Source: Bugula neritina (Eukaryota > Bryozoa > Gymnolaemata > Cheilostomatida > Bugulidae). From it: 60,000 bases of DNA. Positions 11,400 through 23,300 of this stretch are shown piece after piece. The position numbers and the translations under genes were made by a program. The stretch lies in assembly GCA_964035545.1 (NCBI GenBank), contig OZ037767.1, positions 16,793,581 through 16,853,580 on the forward strand, read 5' to 3'. The notes below the pieces were generated by a model, which ran no database searches, was not told where the DNA came from, and saw nothing but the letters and a program-made list of their open reading frames with translations. Position 1 is the stretch's first letter, and each line of letters begins with the position of its first letter.

Positions 11400-13694
11400 C
11401 TATTTACCTTTAGCAGTAGTAAGTCTGAGATAGCTTCTTTCGCTGCTAGTAAACTGTTTCCACTGTGTAGAACCTCTGGCAACATTCATCTGGCTGGGTG
11501 GATATCTACAAGTGAGATCTTCAGATGCTCAGTGTATACACTATAATGAATACTCTATATTCTAATAAGAGATAAATATATGATATAGCTATACTCTATA
11601 GTCTATAGGGAGCAGCCGTGGTCTAGGGGTTAGAGTACTTGGCTTAGTAAACACAAAGTCATAGAGGTCGAAATCCGACAAAGGCCATTGGTGATGTTAG
11701 GAAGAGCATCCAGTAATAATTGCTCCTGTGCCCCATCTGAGTAAGTCCTTAGCCCGATTTAACAAAAAAACTTTCCATCATGCATTTCCCACAGGGATGA
11801 CGATTATATAAACTTGCATGAGTTTTTTTATATATAGTTATATTCTATATATTATATTATGCTGTATTAGATGAAGATATTGTTACCCATGTTTAGCAAA
11901 GCCTGTCCAGTAGCTCACTAAACCGTGAGACAGATCCAACTCAGCTTGAGAGAAGTTGGCAGGTCCGGTAAAGTCGGGCTAAAACAGGTACCATACTAAC
12001 AGTAATTATATACTAGGTTCACAGGCTACAACAGGTACCATACTAGCAGTAATTATATACTAGGTTTACAGGCTAAAAGATATAACATCAAGGAATATTC
12101 TAGATCTTTCAGTATATCCTTATGGTACCTCCTGTAATATCTCATCACAGGCAGGTAATATATTTTATTGGCGCACAAGCGGAGTAGAATATTAGTCTGT
12201 CTGTACGTCCAAAATATGTGTTGAGTTAGTATAAAGTATGTGATAGAATAGTGTAACGCATGGACTACAGCTAATAGCTGTGCTATAACATGTACAATAA
12301 TGTTATGTCACTATAGTATATTATATTAGTATTATATTTATATTATATTGACGTTATATAACATATATTATATGATTAGCAATAACTGTAAAACATGCCA
12401 TCAGAATTATCGTAAAGTCTCACGAGAAGAGAGAATTATCGTAAAGTCTCACGAGAAGAGAGAATTATTGTAAAGTCTCACGAGAAGAGAGAATTATCGT
12501 AAAGTCTCACGAGAAAAGAGAATTATCGTAAAGTCTCACGAGAAGAGAGAAGATAAACTGAAGCTCATCAGTATGACTTGCACTGGTCTTGAGCCAATCT
12601 GGCCCGGCATCTGTGGGTGAAGGTCGTTCGGGTTTATGATCAAACTCGTAGTAATATGTAAACTTCCTGTCTGTCTGTTCCTTTGTCAGGTCGGCGTGAA
12701 GTAGAGCCAAATGTATCTGTGGTATTTTCAGTACGAAATCTCCTAAAATATGATATTATACTGCAGCTTATAGATGAAAACTAAATGGACTCGTCTGCAT
12801 TACATGCAGATTTTGCAAATGGTGTGCCAATTTTTATCATATGCTTGAACTACAGCTATGCAACTGCTACATCAGTGTGTCAGTTACAAGGTGTCTATAC
12901 AAATATGGGTGGAGGTTTTGTATTTATACTTTTAAACCTGGCAAAATGCTGAAAGGAGGGTTTTACATCCTATGAGCATTGCTATAGCATATTCAAACTA
13001 TTTATACATGTACTGCTATAGCATATTCAACTATAAAAATACTTCTATAGCATATGCAACTAGTCTATAAACTTATTAGCAGCTATAGCACATGCAATTG
13101 GTCTATGAACATACTGCTATATAGCATAAACAATTGGTCTATAAACCTACTGCTATAGTAGCCTGCATATAGATTACCTATAAACTCAGTGCTATATTTC
13201 AAATTCCTCTCCATTTCAGTTCTGTTTTCCATCCCCTGGAAAGGCCGACTGTAGAAAGAAGTAAGCATATCTGTCATACAGTGCAGGCAAGATGTATTCG
13301 TAACCAGAGGCTGTATCGTGTGACCCTGCATTGCATTGTGGTATTGTGTTGTGGTGACTCCACGGCTAATGTCTCGGGAAGGGAATATATAGGGTAGCAT
13401 CACAATCCCCTCGTCTCCGTTGTGACCAATCAGGATGTCGTATGACGCCAAATCCCCAACTTTATCTTTGATAGCTTCAACACCGAACCTGTATGTATGC
13501 ATTCTTATATATATTATGATATGTGTGCTGTGTATATGACATATTCTTATATATATTATGTGTATTCTAGGCTATGAGCATAATAAGTTGTGTATTATAT
13601 ATACTATGTAGAGTGTAGACTGTATGTATACACGCATTTCATGCTCTACATAATTTATAATACAAGTATTTCACACATGTGCAAGCGCACACGT

Positions 13695-13784
<90 letters not shown>

Positions 13785-16572
13785 CAGTTGCTATATTCAC
13801 AAACACCCTTATGTTTGTATGAATAATAATTTCATACAAACCAATTTGGATCTTATACCTTATACTTGTACTGTATGTTAACAGTAGTAATTAATAGTCA
13901 CTGTTTTAGTTTACAACTTTGAAGAACTACTGGAAGAATATCCAGGGAGTAATCAAAAGCACTATAATGTAAGGCATCAGCTTACAGCTATGATACAAGT
14001 TTCTAATGCTACAGCTCACCATCTCACAGAGTTCAGGATGTCGTGGAAAGTTTCAAACAAGAAGTAGCTGAATAACTTGCTTCAACTCAATTATTTTCTA
14101 CGATTAATTAGGGTCGTCTAGGTCCCACTCTGTACAAGTAACACAGAAACTCGAAGACCTCAGCTATACTTTAAAGCTCAAACCTATAATATCTGTCGAG
14201 GATTTCCAGAGAGTCCAGAGGCATGTAGGAGTCTCCGGTAGTTGGCCAAAAAGTCACACCTGATTGGCTCGCAGCTGTGACCAGTGAATGTGACTCCATT
14301 CCCTTCAAACAATCTAGCAGTGACCTTTGTGACCTTGTAGTGGAGTTTGCTTCTAGACAACCTCCAGCCTTAGCCACCCGCCACACTGCGAGTATAAAAC
14401 AGAGTAGGCTAACATGTGAAAGAATCATATATAGTACAAGTACATGAGTCCCTAGCAGACTGTGCTGGGAATTGTTGATGTAGAAACTCAACATCTCAAT
14501 AATGTGCTGTAAGTGAGCTCTAACCAATCTCTTGAGTGCAATGATGTCTACACATAAAAGTGAGCACAACGATGTCTACAAAGAGTCTAATACCTGCTTC
14601 GTCTCTTTCATTCAAAGTTTTGTCTCCATTCAGCACAGCCCCACTCTGTAGAATAGCTCTGGAAAACAAGGTACTATTGACTTCTGGACTTATCTACAAC
14701 ACGTAATATATATTTACCATATATCAATAGTGATTTTAGGTATAAAGGGCACAGGTAAAATGGCACAAATGGAAAAGTAGGAAAAAATGGTACACTGATG
14801 TTAAATTTTCCCAAACATCAAACTGAAACCCTCAACCCCAAGCCTAAACCTTCATCCTACACGCCCAATCCCACCATAAACCCTAATATTGAAAATGTGT
14901 CATTTTTACCTACTTTGCCATTTGTGCCATTGTTGCCTGTGCCATTTTTACTGTGCTATTTTTACCGGGCACCAGTAATAGCTGATATCAAAGAACTAAG
15001 TCTAAGTTTTACTGATCTCATATGGTCTAAAGCTACTTTACCAGGTGACAGGAAATAGAAATGGCTCCTGCTGACTCTCCAAACACGGTGATGCTGTCGC
15101 TATCTCCCCCAAACGCTTCAATATTATTGCGTATCCACTGCAGAGCTAGCCTCTGGTCCCAAAGTCCAAGGTTAGCAGGTGTTTCACCTTGTGTGTATAG
15201 GAAACCAAAAGTCCCCAGTCTATATTGCAGAACTACGACTACTACATCTCCCCTTTCACTCAGCAAGCTGCCTGCAGTAGTAACGTAAGGGTTACGTAGG
15301 TCAGTGGTGAGGGTAGTGGTTGGGTGGCATATTATAACATTGTAGCTATCTTAGGTTTTAGTTAATCAGCATTTCTTTCACATAAACAAAAATATTGCAT
15401 GATCAGCATGCTACGAATAGAAAGATGTTACTTTAATCAGTTGCTCAAGACAGTTCCTAGCTAAATATCGTTGGTTACAAAATCAAAGAATAAGTTATAT
15501 TACAAGAAGGCTTCAAGGGGGGAGGAGGTGAGAAAATTACCAACTGCAGTTCAAAATTTGAAGTAGGCTCTAAACTCAAACTGACTTTCAAAAAGCTTAG
15601 AGTTTCCAGAAAGAAATCCTCCGCCATGGATCCACACCATAACAGCCCGTCTGCTGGCAACGTTTGTTTTATTCTCTATGAGCGGCACAGGAGTGTATAT
15701 ATCAAGGGTAAGACAGTCTTCTGACATCTCCTCCAGGGGGAATAGATCCGTCACTGGATGTTGCATACAACTCTTTCCATACTGGGTGGCATCCTTCACA
15801 CCTGATGTGTACCGGCAGCATTTAGGGGTCAGTCAGCATCAATATACAAAGATGTCTAACATTTCATCATGGCTAATAAAAAGTAGATATCAATTAAGCT
15901 TCCAGCTATTATACTAACTATAAATAACATACAGGCATATTTGTTGGTTTTTCACTTCAATAATAAATGTAACTAACAGCTTTATTCTTTTTACTGCATG
16001 GAGTTATTTCTCCCGGTGTTTGGGTGGGAGTTGAACACATTATATGAAATACTGCTCAAGAGTTTCAAATTAACCAAGATTAATTGCATGGCTTCTACTT
16101 TAGTGGAACTACAAAATTTATACAGAATTATAGGTTCTTAACATAGCTTTGTAGACAAAATATTGATATTTGGAGATTATATAATATTTCTCCGCTATAA
16201 AAGAATGTTTTAATTGTGTTATACAACAATGATATATAATAACTGTCATCAGGAAATACAATAACTTACCATAATATTGCATGACTGTAACATTGGTTAT
16301 GCAATGACATATGATTATTTATAATAAACGTATCACAATGCATGTCATAAGGAGTTACCTTCCCATGGACTCACGAGCTCAGCCTTCTCAAACCGTTTAG
16401 GTGGGTTAGCATAAGGAATAGCCAAAAATCTGTACACTTGATTACTGCGATTAGACAACGCTCCTACAACTGCCCCCGAAGCTGTAGTTACAGTTACATT
16501 CTCCTGAGCTGATAGTGCAATCAGTGAGGCCCAGTATGTGAGTAGTGACAGCAGGTACTTGTTTCTAATCAT
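11400..16572 (-). CDS. Secreted type-B carboxylesterase (cholinesterase-like)
   Basis: Alpha/beta-hydrolase cleaving carboxylic esters. Exons on the minus strand: 16359-16572, 15586-15801, 15042-15271, 14594-14693, 14184-14385, 14020-14079, 13178-13488, 12540-12742, 11887-11978, 11400-11505; the phases agree and the sum is 1734 nt, 577 aa. A hydrophobic signal peptide follows MIRNK. Family signatures: SEDCLTLDIYTP, WIHGGGF (oxyanion hole), QYRLGTFGFL, GFGGDSDSITVFGESAG-like segment with nucleophile Ser in GESAG, the acid Glu in GHNGDEG, the His in SHTDEL, SYWTGFAKHG and WKQFTSSERSYLRL. Cys pairs expected in the family are present (KSC..EDC; GGC..LDC). The C-terminus is short, ending soon after the SSERSYL motif, with no visible GPI signal or tetramerisation tail. 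Substrate is unknown; true acetylcholinesterase activity cannot be claimed. The first exon may be preceded by a non-coding exon. Confidence 0.92.
11607..11835 (+). mobile_element. tRNA-derived SINE in the last esterase intron
   Basis: The element begins ggagcagccgtggtctaggg. A Pol III A box (TGGTCTAGGGG, 11619-11629) and B box-like GGTCGAAATCC (11666-11676) are spaced as in a tRNA. They are followed by a non-tRNA body containing gaagagcatccag, which resembles the GGAAGGGCATCC core of several invertebrate SINEs, and an A/T-rich tail. It is inserted antisense to the host gene. Target duplications are unclear. It is distinct from a functional tRNA gene because no cloverleaf acceptor stem closes. 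Confidence 0.7.
11983..12076. repeat. Tandem duplication of 47 bp
   Basis: Two near-identical copies of aacaggtaccatacta..aggttcacaggcta (11983-12029, 12030-12076), immediately beside the acceptor of the exon 11887-11978. Confidence 0.85.
12404..12549. repeat. 29-bp minisatellite overlapping an esterase 5' splice site
   Basis: Five copies of a 29-bp unit starting gaattatcgtaaagtctcac (starts 12404, 12433, 12462, 12491, 12520). On the minus strand each unit contains CTTCTC|gtgaga, the exon end and donor used by the exon 12540-12742, so the donor is present in repeated copies. Confidence 0.9.
13697..13777. repeat. (CA)n microsatellite
   Basis: About 40 uninterrupted CA dinucleotides in the esterase intron between exons 14020-14079 and 13178-13488. 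Poly-His/Thr and poly-Val/Cys ORFs here are artefacts. Confidence 0.98.
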
Positions 16573-18106
16573 TATAAGCAGAGACACTGCAAGAAATACA
16601 TAGTATATTCATGTTGACTTCTGAGCACCTGAGAGGACCTGTCACATGTGTAGCTGTCACTCATACAAGGGATAGCTTTTGATTATGACAGGCAGGTTCA
16701 GATGATGTCATACTGCCTCTATGGTAGCAGATTATAATGTTACAAAACTACACAGAAGATATACTAAAAACTAAAATGTATTTTAACACAAAAGTTTTAG
16801 GTTATTTCAGCAAAAATAGCTAGTATTTAGCATTCTGTGAATGGCAGAAATATTAATTAGTAAGTGGTAAAATGATTTTAAATCTTCCTTAAAATATTAT
16901 ACAGTAAAGAAACTGATATAAATAACATACTTATTATGATGAAAGCCTAGAGTATTCATGAAATATGCATAGCCTATAAGGCTACATAGCTATTAAGCCT
17001 ATTATATACGGTCTATAAAGCTAGTACTTAACCTTACATTGTGCTAATCATAAGAAATACCCTCTACTTACCAGCAAGTATAGTCTTAAACTCAACACTC
17101 TAGTGAGGCATATAATATCTCTCTACAGATAGTACTCTTTGTCACTGGAGGTAGTAACTGATAGATTCATTCCATATCTTGTCATATGTTATCATGATAC
17201 ACCATGAGCTGATAAACTGATAACAGTTGATATATCCGTTCCAAATGTAGCTAATTCTAAAATAGATTTACAATGAACTAGCTAGCATGAATATTAGTTG
17301 CCATCTATTCCTGTGTAAAGAATACATTAAAAATGCCATTAATGTTTTTATGGCATGTGATTTATTATTTAGTGAATGCATGAAGAGATTCTGTATTAAA
17401 TATGACAAGACAGTGACATGTTGTTTACAAATGGCTGGAAAAGTTCAAACAAGCAGAAAGTTACAATGTAACTGTATATATAATATACCTGCTATATGAT
17501 AGTCCATGATATTTTCTATTCTCTCTCTCTTGCAGTCAGTCGATACGACTATGACTGTTTTATGGATCTATTTCTATTATACTGGATCAAAGCCAAATGT
17601 CTTCATGCAAATTTTACTTTTGCACCCAGTTTTGTGAAAGCTATTTATAGCTATATTAGAGATCTTCCAGCTTTGGTCGATTAACATCTTTGCAAGCTAT
17701 ACCATATTTCTGGAACTTATGTGACCAGTTTTATTATTTTAAGTTTTTAATTAATGAAGTGCATACACATTCGTATAGGTAAGTGTGTAATAGCAGATGT
17801 AATGTATATATACTTAAAAACTGACATTAAATTTGTTTTAAAAATGGAAGATATAGCCAATAGATTGACTTTTTAGCTCCAGTCGTTTGCTTGTTGGTTC
17901 TACATAAAAAATTCACTCAAGTTTATAGTAGCCATCTCTGTGAGAAAACTCTTCATGGAAGAAGCTTTTGTTAAACTAATTTTCTTCTTGTATACACAAT
18001 TTGGTCAGCTTTACAAAAAATGCAAACCTATATATACACATTAATTAATATTTGTAGGTATTGATTACAAGAATTATGCATTTATTCATATTATAATTAA
18101 TTTAAG

Positions 18107-18234
<128 letters not shown>

Positions 18235-18899
18235 TATTGTTAGTATGAATTCTATTGGTTGCTTATTTTTTCACTGTTATTGCATCTGCAAGAGTAATTT
18301 CTGCATTTGTTATCATTAAGTTAGTAACTTGTTACTATAGAAACCGGAGATGCATTCTTGACACGTGATGTATGGGATTAATATTTACAAAAGGTTGACA
18401 GAAATGAAAGTGTAACCTCCTTATTCACTCTGAAGTTTACAGTGTTTCAGGGAAAGATAACCCTATATCACAAATTGTTGAGATAGATCTGGATAATAAA
18501 TCATTAAACGAGAATCACTAAAACAAAATTAAGTAGACTGTGTTTTTTAATACCAGCTTTTTTTTTGAAGAAAAGTCCCCGTAATTATTCACTACACCCT
18601 CATCTACAACGAAATACAATCAAGCTAGTTCCAACGCTAAAATACTGCGCGGAAAGTTTGTACACAAATTTCTACATTAGCAGATTTCGCAGTTGTGCAA
18701 AGTTGGTTGTCTGAATCCAAGCTCAAAGAAGGTTTAGCCAACAGTCACTGTGATTCTTCATCATTGTATAATAATTATTAATAATTTTAGTTACATGCTA
18801 TGTAAATGAAAATAATCTGTCCTATGTAAATTGTAATCGTAATCATAATGGTAGTGATGTCTGATGAGTGATGTGTCAACGACAACTGTCGTAATAGTT

Positions 18900-19110
18900 A
18901 TACTTATACTTATAGTAATACTAATACTAATAATAATAGTACTACTATTACTATCAGTATTAGTAATAGTAATACTAATAGTAATAGTAATAATAAGTTT
19001 AATAGTATTAGTTTAATACTTATATTAATAGTTATGTAATACTAATACTAATAGTACTACTATTAGTATTACTATTACTATTAGTATTACTGTTAGTATA
19101 AGTAACTTAG
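18900..19110. repeat. Low-complexity ACTAATACTATTAGT tract
   Basis: Permuted AGT/ACT/AAT trinucleotides, similar to tracts near 1700, 2700 and 35850. Confidence 0.8.
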
Positions 19111-19354
19111 TATTACTATTACATCATTATGATTATGTAATGTTTTAATCCAATCATGTAACCAGTAAAACTAAATCAAAATGTAATGTATGTTAACACT
19201 TGCATAAATTCAAGCAGTTCTTGAAATGCACTAATCTGAGTAAGCTGTATCAGTATGTAACTAAAGTGTAATGTTTCTAAATCTATGTAAGACTATTTAA
19301 TTTTATCTAGTAGTAGTACTACACCCTGCAGCTGTAATGATCATCAAGCAAGCA

Positions 19355-19388
19355 AGCAAATGTGCTAACCATTACACCACGGGGTAAA
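19355..19388 (-). mobile_element. tRNA-like A-box fragment, possible SINE relic
   Basis: On the minus strand ccccgtggtgtaatggttagcac resembles a tRNA 5' half with an A box. It is followed by a GCTT repeat instead of an anticodon arm and B box, so it is a relic at most. Confidence 0.3.
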
Positions 19389-20235
19389 CCCATCACTACA
19401 ATTTTTATTTTGATATCTCACTCTGTTAGTGTTACAATATGATACTGATATTGAATATTACTCATTCACTCACTGGTTTAGTTTTACTTTTATTTTAAGT
19501 GATTACATTTACTGATTTGTGATTATGAATGATCATCATCATATTGATATTCATTATGATTACATTTAACATTTTACTGATCACTGATTGGTGAATAACT
19601 CAATAAGAATATGACTGTCATTATCACATTGTCATTGTGAATATTAGATTTATAATATTAATAATAATAATGATTATTATGCATTTAAAATTCGTTTTAA
19701 ATTTATGACTATCATTATCATACTCATAATATCACTATCAACTTCACTTTCAAAGTATTATCATAAATAGCTGTTATTCACATTTAATCCTATGCATATC
19801 GATGTTCAGATTGATCTTATATTTTATTTGTTTGTTACCTACATTATTACTATAATAACAATAACAAATTGTTGAACAATATCAGTATGAGTATAGCAGT
19901 TAGCAGTAAAACTAAATGTATAGTTATAATATAAATATAATAATTATTTAATTACTTAAAATATAAAATGTAGTCTTAATATTGTCTATTGCCACTGGTA
20001 GTGATTCTTATACCTGTGCTGAAAGTCCATTTAGTAGCAAATAAAAATAAAAAAGCTGCTCAGTAGAGCAGATAGTAAACATTTTCATAGGCTACATGCA
20101 GATGGCGTTGCTATTGCTAGGATAGTTTTTTCCTATGACTCATCTTATAAGTTGTATTTTATTACTACAATTATTGATAGAATGAAATTAAATGAAAATA
20201 AAATGTCTCACACATTCATACTTTTTTGGTGGTAT

Positions 20236-20330
20236 CTCATTTAATATATCATAGTTGATGATATCTCAGTTGATGATGTCATAGTTGATGATATCTCAGT
20301 TGATGATGTCATAGTTGATGATATGTCATA
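20236..20330. repeat. 30-bp repeat directly upstream of ERCC6L
   Basis: About three copies of atagttgatgatatctcagttgatgatgtc end at the start codon region of ERCC6L. The sequence ttacag|g just before the ATG could be an acceptor for a 5'-UTR intron. Confidence 0.75.
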
Positions 20331-20338
20331 GTTACAGG

Positions 20339-23300
20339 ATGTCACAGTCTGAGCTATCCAACAGCCAGAAGTTAGAATATAACTCTCACATACTGAAGGC
20401 TAAGGAAATGGCTGACAAGGCAGAGCACCATGTAGCCTTAGAGCACTACCGACGAGCATACCAACTCCACCCGTCCGATAAACTTGATGCCAAGATATCC
20501 AAGCTTATGGTACAATAGATAAAGTTAATAAAGTAATTTTGTTGTATATATAGCTGGGTGGTAATTGGTTTCTCTACTTTTTCTATATTTTAGTTTGTTG
20601 TACTGTGTGTGTTCTAGAAATCTCTGAATCTTGACACGCCACCCATGGAGACCAAACGGTCCTGTCCTTTCACTCCGGACAGACAGGACCTGAAGCGGCG
20701 GTCCCCTCTCTCTACTCAGGATATTTTCTCTACTCAGGTATCTCATCTCTCTACTCAGGTATCTCATCTCTATACTAAGCTATCTCATCTCTCTACTCAG
20801 GTATCTCATCTCTCTACTGCTGTTAAGTTATGTTGTTCAGTAATTATCTAAACTGTGCTACTCAAGATAAATGTATTGAACATAGCTCCAACTTTCGCAC
20901 TCACTATCTACTATTTAACTTCAGTTTGAGATGCTGGTAAAGTGGCAAACCGGTAAAGCAAAGCAAATCCATCACTCACTCTAATGATGGGTTAACCTAG
21001 TGGATTGGCATGTTGTTTAACTTCCTGTAAAAGCTTCTAGTAAGTTGATTGGTTGGCTAGAGAGTATTCCGGAATATTCCATTGTCTCATAGTAACTGTT
21101 GACCTGCATCTTTAGATGGCTGGCGGGGAAGAGGAAAACAAGGAGAACACTATGCCATCTGTGGATGTCCCAAGTATGTATTTATTGCTGACAATGCCTT
21201 GTGTATAATCATAGCGTTAATATCCAACAGACTTGTAGCTAGCATGTGATCCATATGCAGTGACACACTTGATTGCGGGTGTCTTCAGGTGACGCCCCAC
21301 AAGATGATCTCCCAACTCTACTGGCTAAGGCTAAAGAGTTTATCGCTGAACAGGATGTGGAGTCAGCACTGAGATGCTATGAGAAAGCTTATAGCCTTGA
21401 GCCCAGTGAGAAGATTGCGAGGAGGTTGGAGCGTATGAGGGTGCGTACCAACCTCTACCATGTGCTGTCACTTGTCTTAGCCTCAGACTAAAGTCTAAAG
21501 TATTCTTTCTTTTCACTGCTGCAGGCATATTTGGAAACAGAACCTGAGGCTAAACCTGGTGAAGAGAAGTTGGAGGCGCACACCGCCCCATCACGGTAGT
21601 AAGATTTAGGCTAAATTAACTTTAGTAGATAGTTTACCTGTACCTAGCAGGTAGGTTATCTTATTGATATTCTCAAAGAAAAAATTTTAGTTGAAGATTC
21701 AACTAAATTTCTCCTACTAAATGGGTGGGTGAGAAGCCCGAACTTGAATTTCTGGACAGTTTCTAGGAACTTAACTATTTAGTATGTCTGAATTGCTCTG
21801 TGTTGGCTTTCAGGCCGAGAGAGGCTATAGCCAGTAAAACTACAGTTTCACCAGCTACCAGTACGGGGGTAGTGCTACCCTCCCTAAACTCTGAGATTGG
21901 TATGTCAGATGAAGATGTGGCCATATACAACAGTCTCATCTCTCAGGCTAAAAGTAAGTTCTACAGACTACCTTCGCTCTGATTGGTCAAGTAAATCTAA
22001 TGTTTACATGAGAGCAATGTGTAGCTCTGGTTTCCTGTGACTTTGCAGATGTGTTGAGGTGCGGGGAGTTTGAGGAGGCCCTCGCCTTGTATGAGAAAGC
22101 GCACGTGTTACACCCGTCGGACAAACTAGCCTCAAAGATTGCCAAACTCAAGGTGATTCACACACTGCAGAAGTCTAGTTTGTTAACTTCCGTTTCTCCC
22201 TTGAAGTTCTTACAGACTACCTAGATATCAGATCTTGTTGAGATTAACTGGAAAAATGATTGTTTTGACTGTTTGAATAGGCAGATAATGTAAAATGGCT
22301 GAGAAAAATTCAACTGCAATGTTACATGGCAGCTGAATTGAATTATTCTAAAAGAAACAAAGATTGTAATAGTAATATAATTGTATTATAAAGTATTTGT
22401 ATTTCTGCTATCACTTATTATTTTTCATCTATTACTGTTTGCTAGTTTATTATATTTCGTTTCACTGGCTAATTTTATCTGTTTTCATGTTTGATTGGCT
22501 AGTTTTCTCTCATCTTATTAGCTGAATAATATTCTCTAGAGCCTGAGTTCCCAGCTGGGTACTGAGGCTGAGGTGGCCGGTACCAGCACTCCCCCTAACC
22601 CAGCTGAAGTTGACGAGGCCGCAATAGACGCCCACTACTCCGAGCTCACTGCTAAAGCCCGCAAGCTGATAGAGCAGGAAAAGCTGGAGGTACTGAGTGA
22701 ACACTGAGTAGTTCTGGAAGGTTCTACTACTTCCTGTGTGGCCGACACCGGCCATTAGAACTGAGTCATGGCGCAACACTCTCTAACTGCTGTTCTGGTC
22801 TCTTGCAGGAGGCGCTGGTGCTGTTTAAAGACGCTTACGGCGTTAAACCGTCAGACAAGCTGGAGAGGAGAATACAGAGAATAGAGCAGTACCTGCAGCA
22901 GCAGACTCAGACTAACCAAACTGTCTCTCAGACTACACCAGGTATCATTGTTTAGTTTCTCACAATGCTTGTTGTTGCTGAGCAACCGGTGCTCTAGTGA
23001 AATATAGTTTACTTTGAGTATGCGAATTGAGAGATAGCGACTAGGTTAGCAAGATATGGTACTGAGACGGTTACTTGTAACATGTCTTCTTAGAAAAAAC
23101 TTCTGTGTACTTCTGTAAGTACTAAGCCTAGGGCCACACTGTGCGTATTTTCGCATGCGAAAATTGAAATCACAAGTAGCAAAGGTGTCTACTGTACGCG
23201 TTGAGAAAACATTCGCACTTGTCGCTCAGCATTCTCAACGCAAGTGCGAATCGTCTCTGTCGTCGTCACTTAATTGGCTGGTAGTTATTTAGCGAGCCCA

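Noticed and set aside
11608-11680. Functional tRNA gene
   Set aside because: A and B boxes are present but no acceptor stem or normal anticodon arm closes; it is a SINE head.
13590-13881. Poly-His/Thr and poly-Val/Cys ORFs
   Set aside because: They come from a (CA)n microsatellite.
17287-17684. Two small ORFs of 60-70 residues in the intergenic region
   Set aside because: No domain, no coding bias and no splice context; left as chance ORFs.
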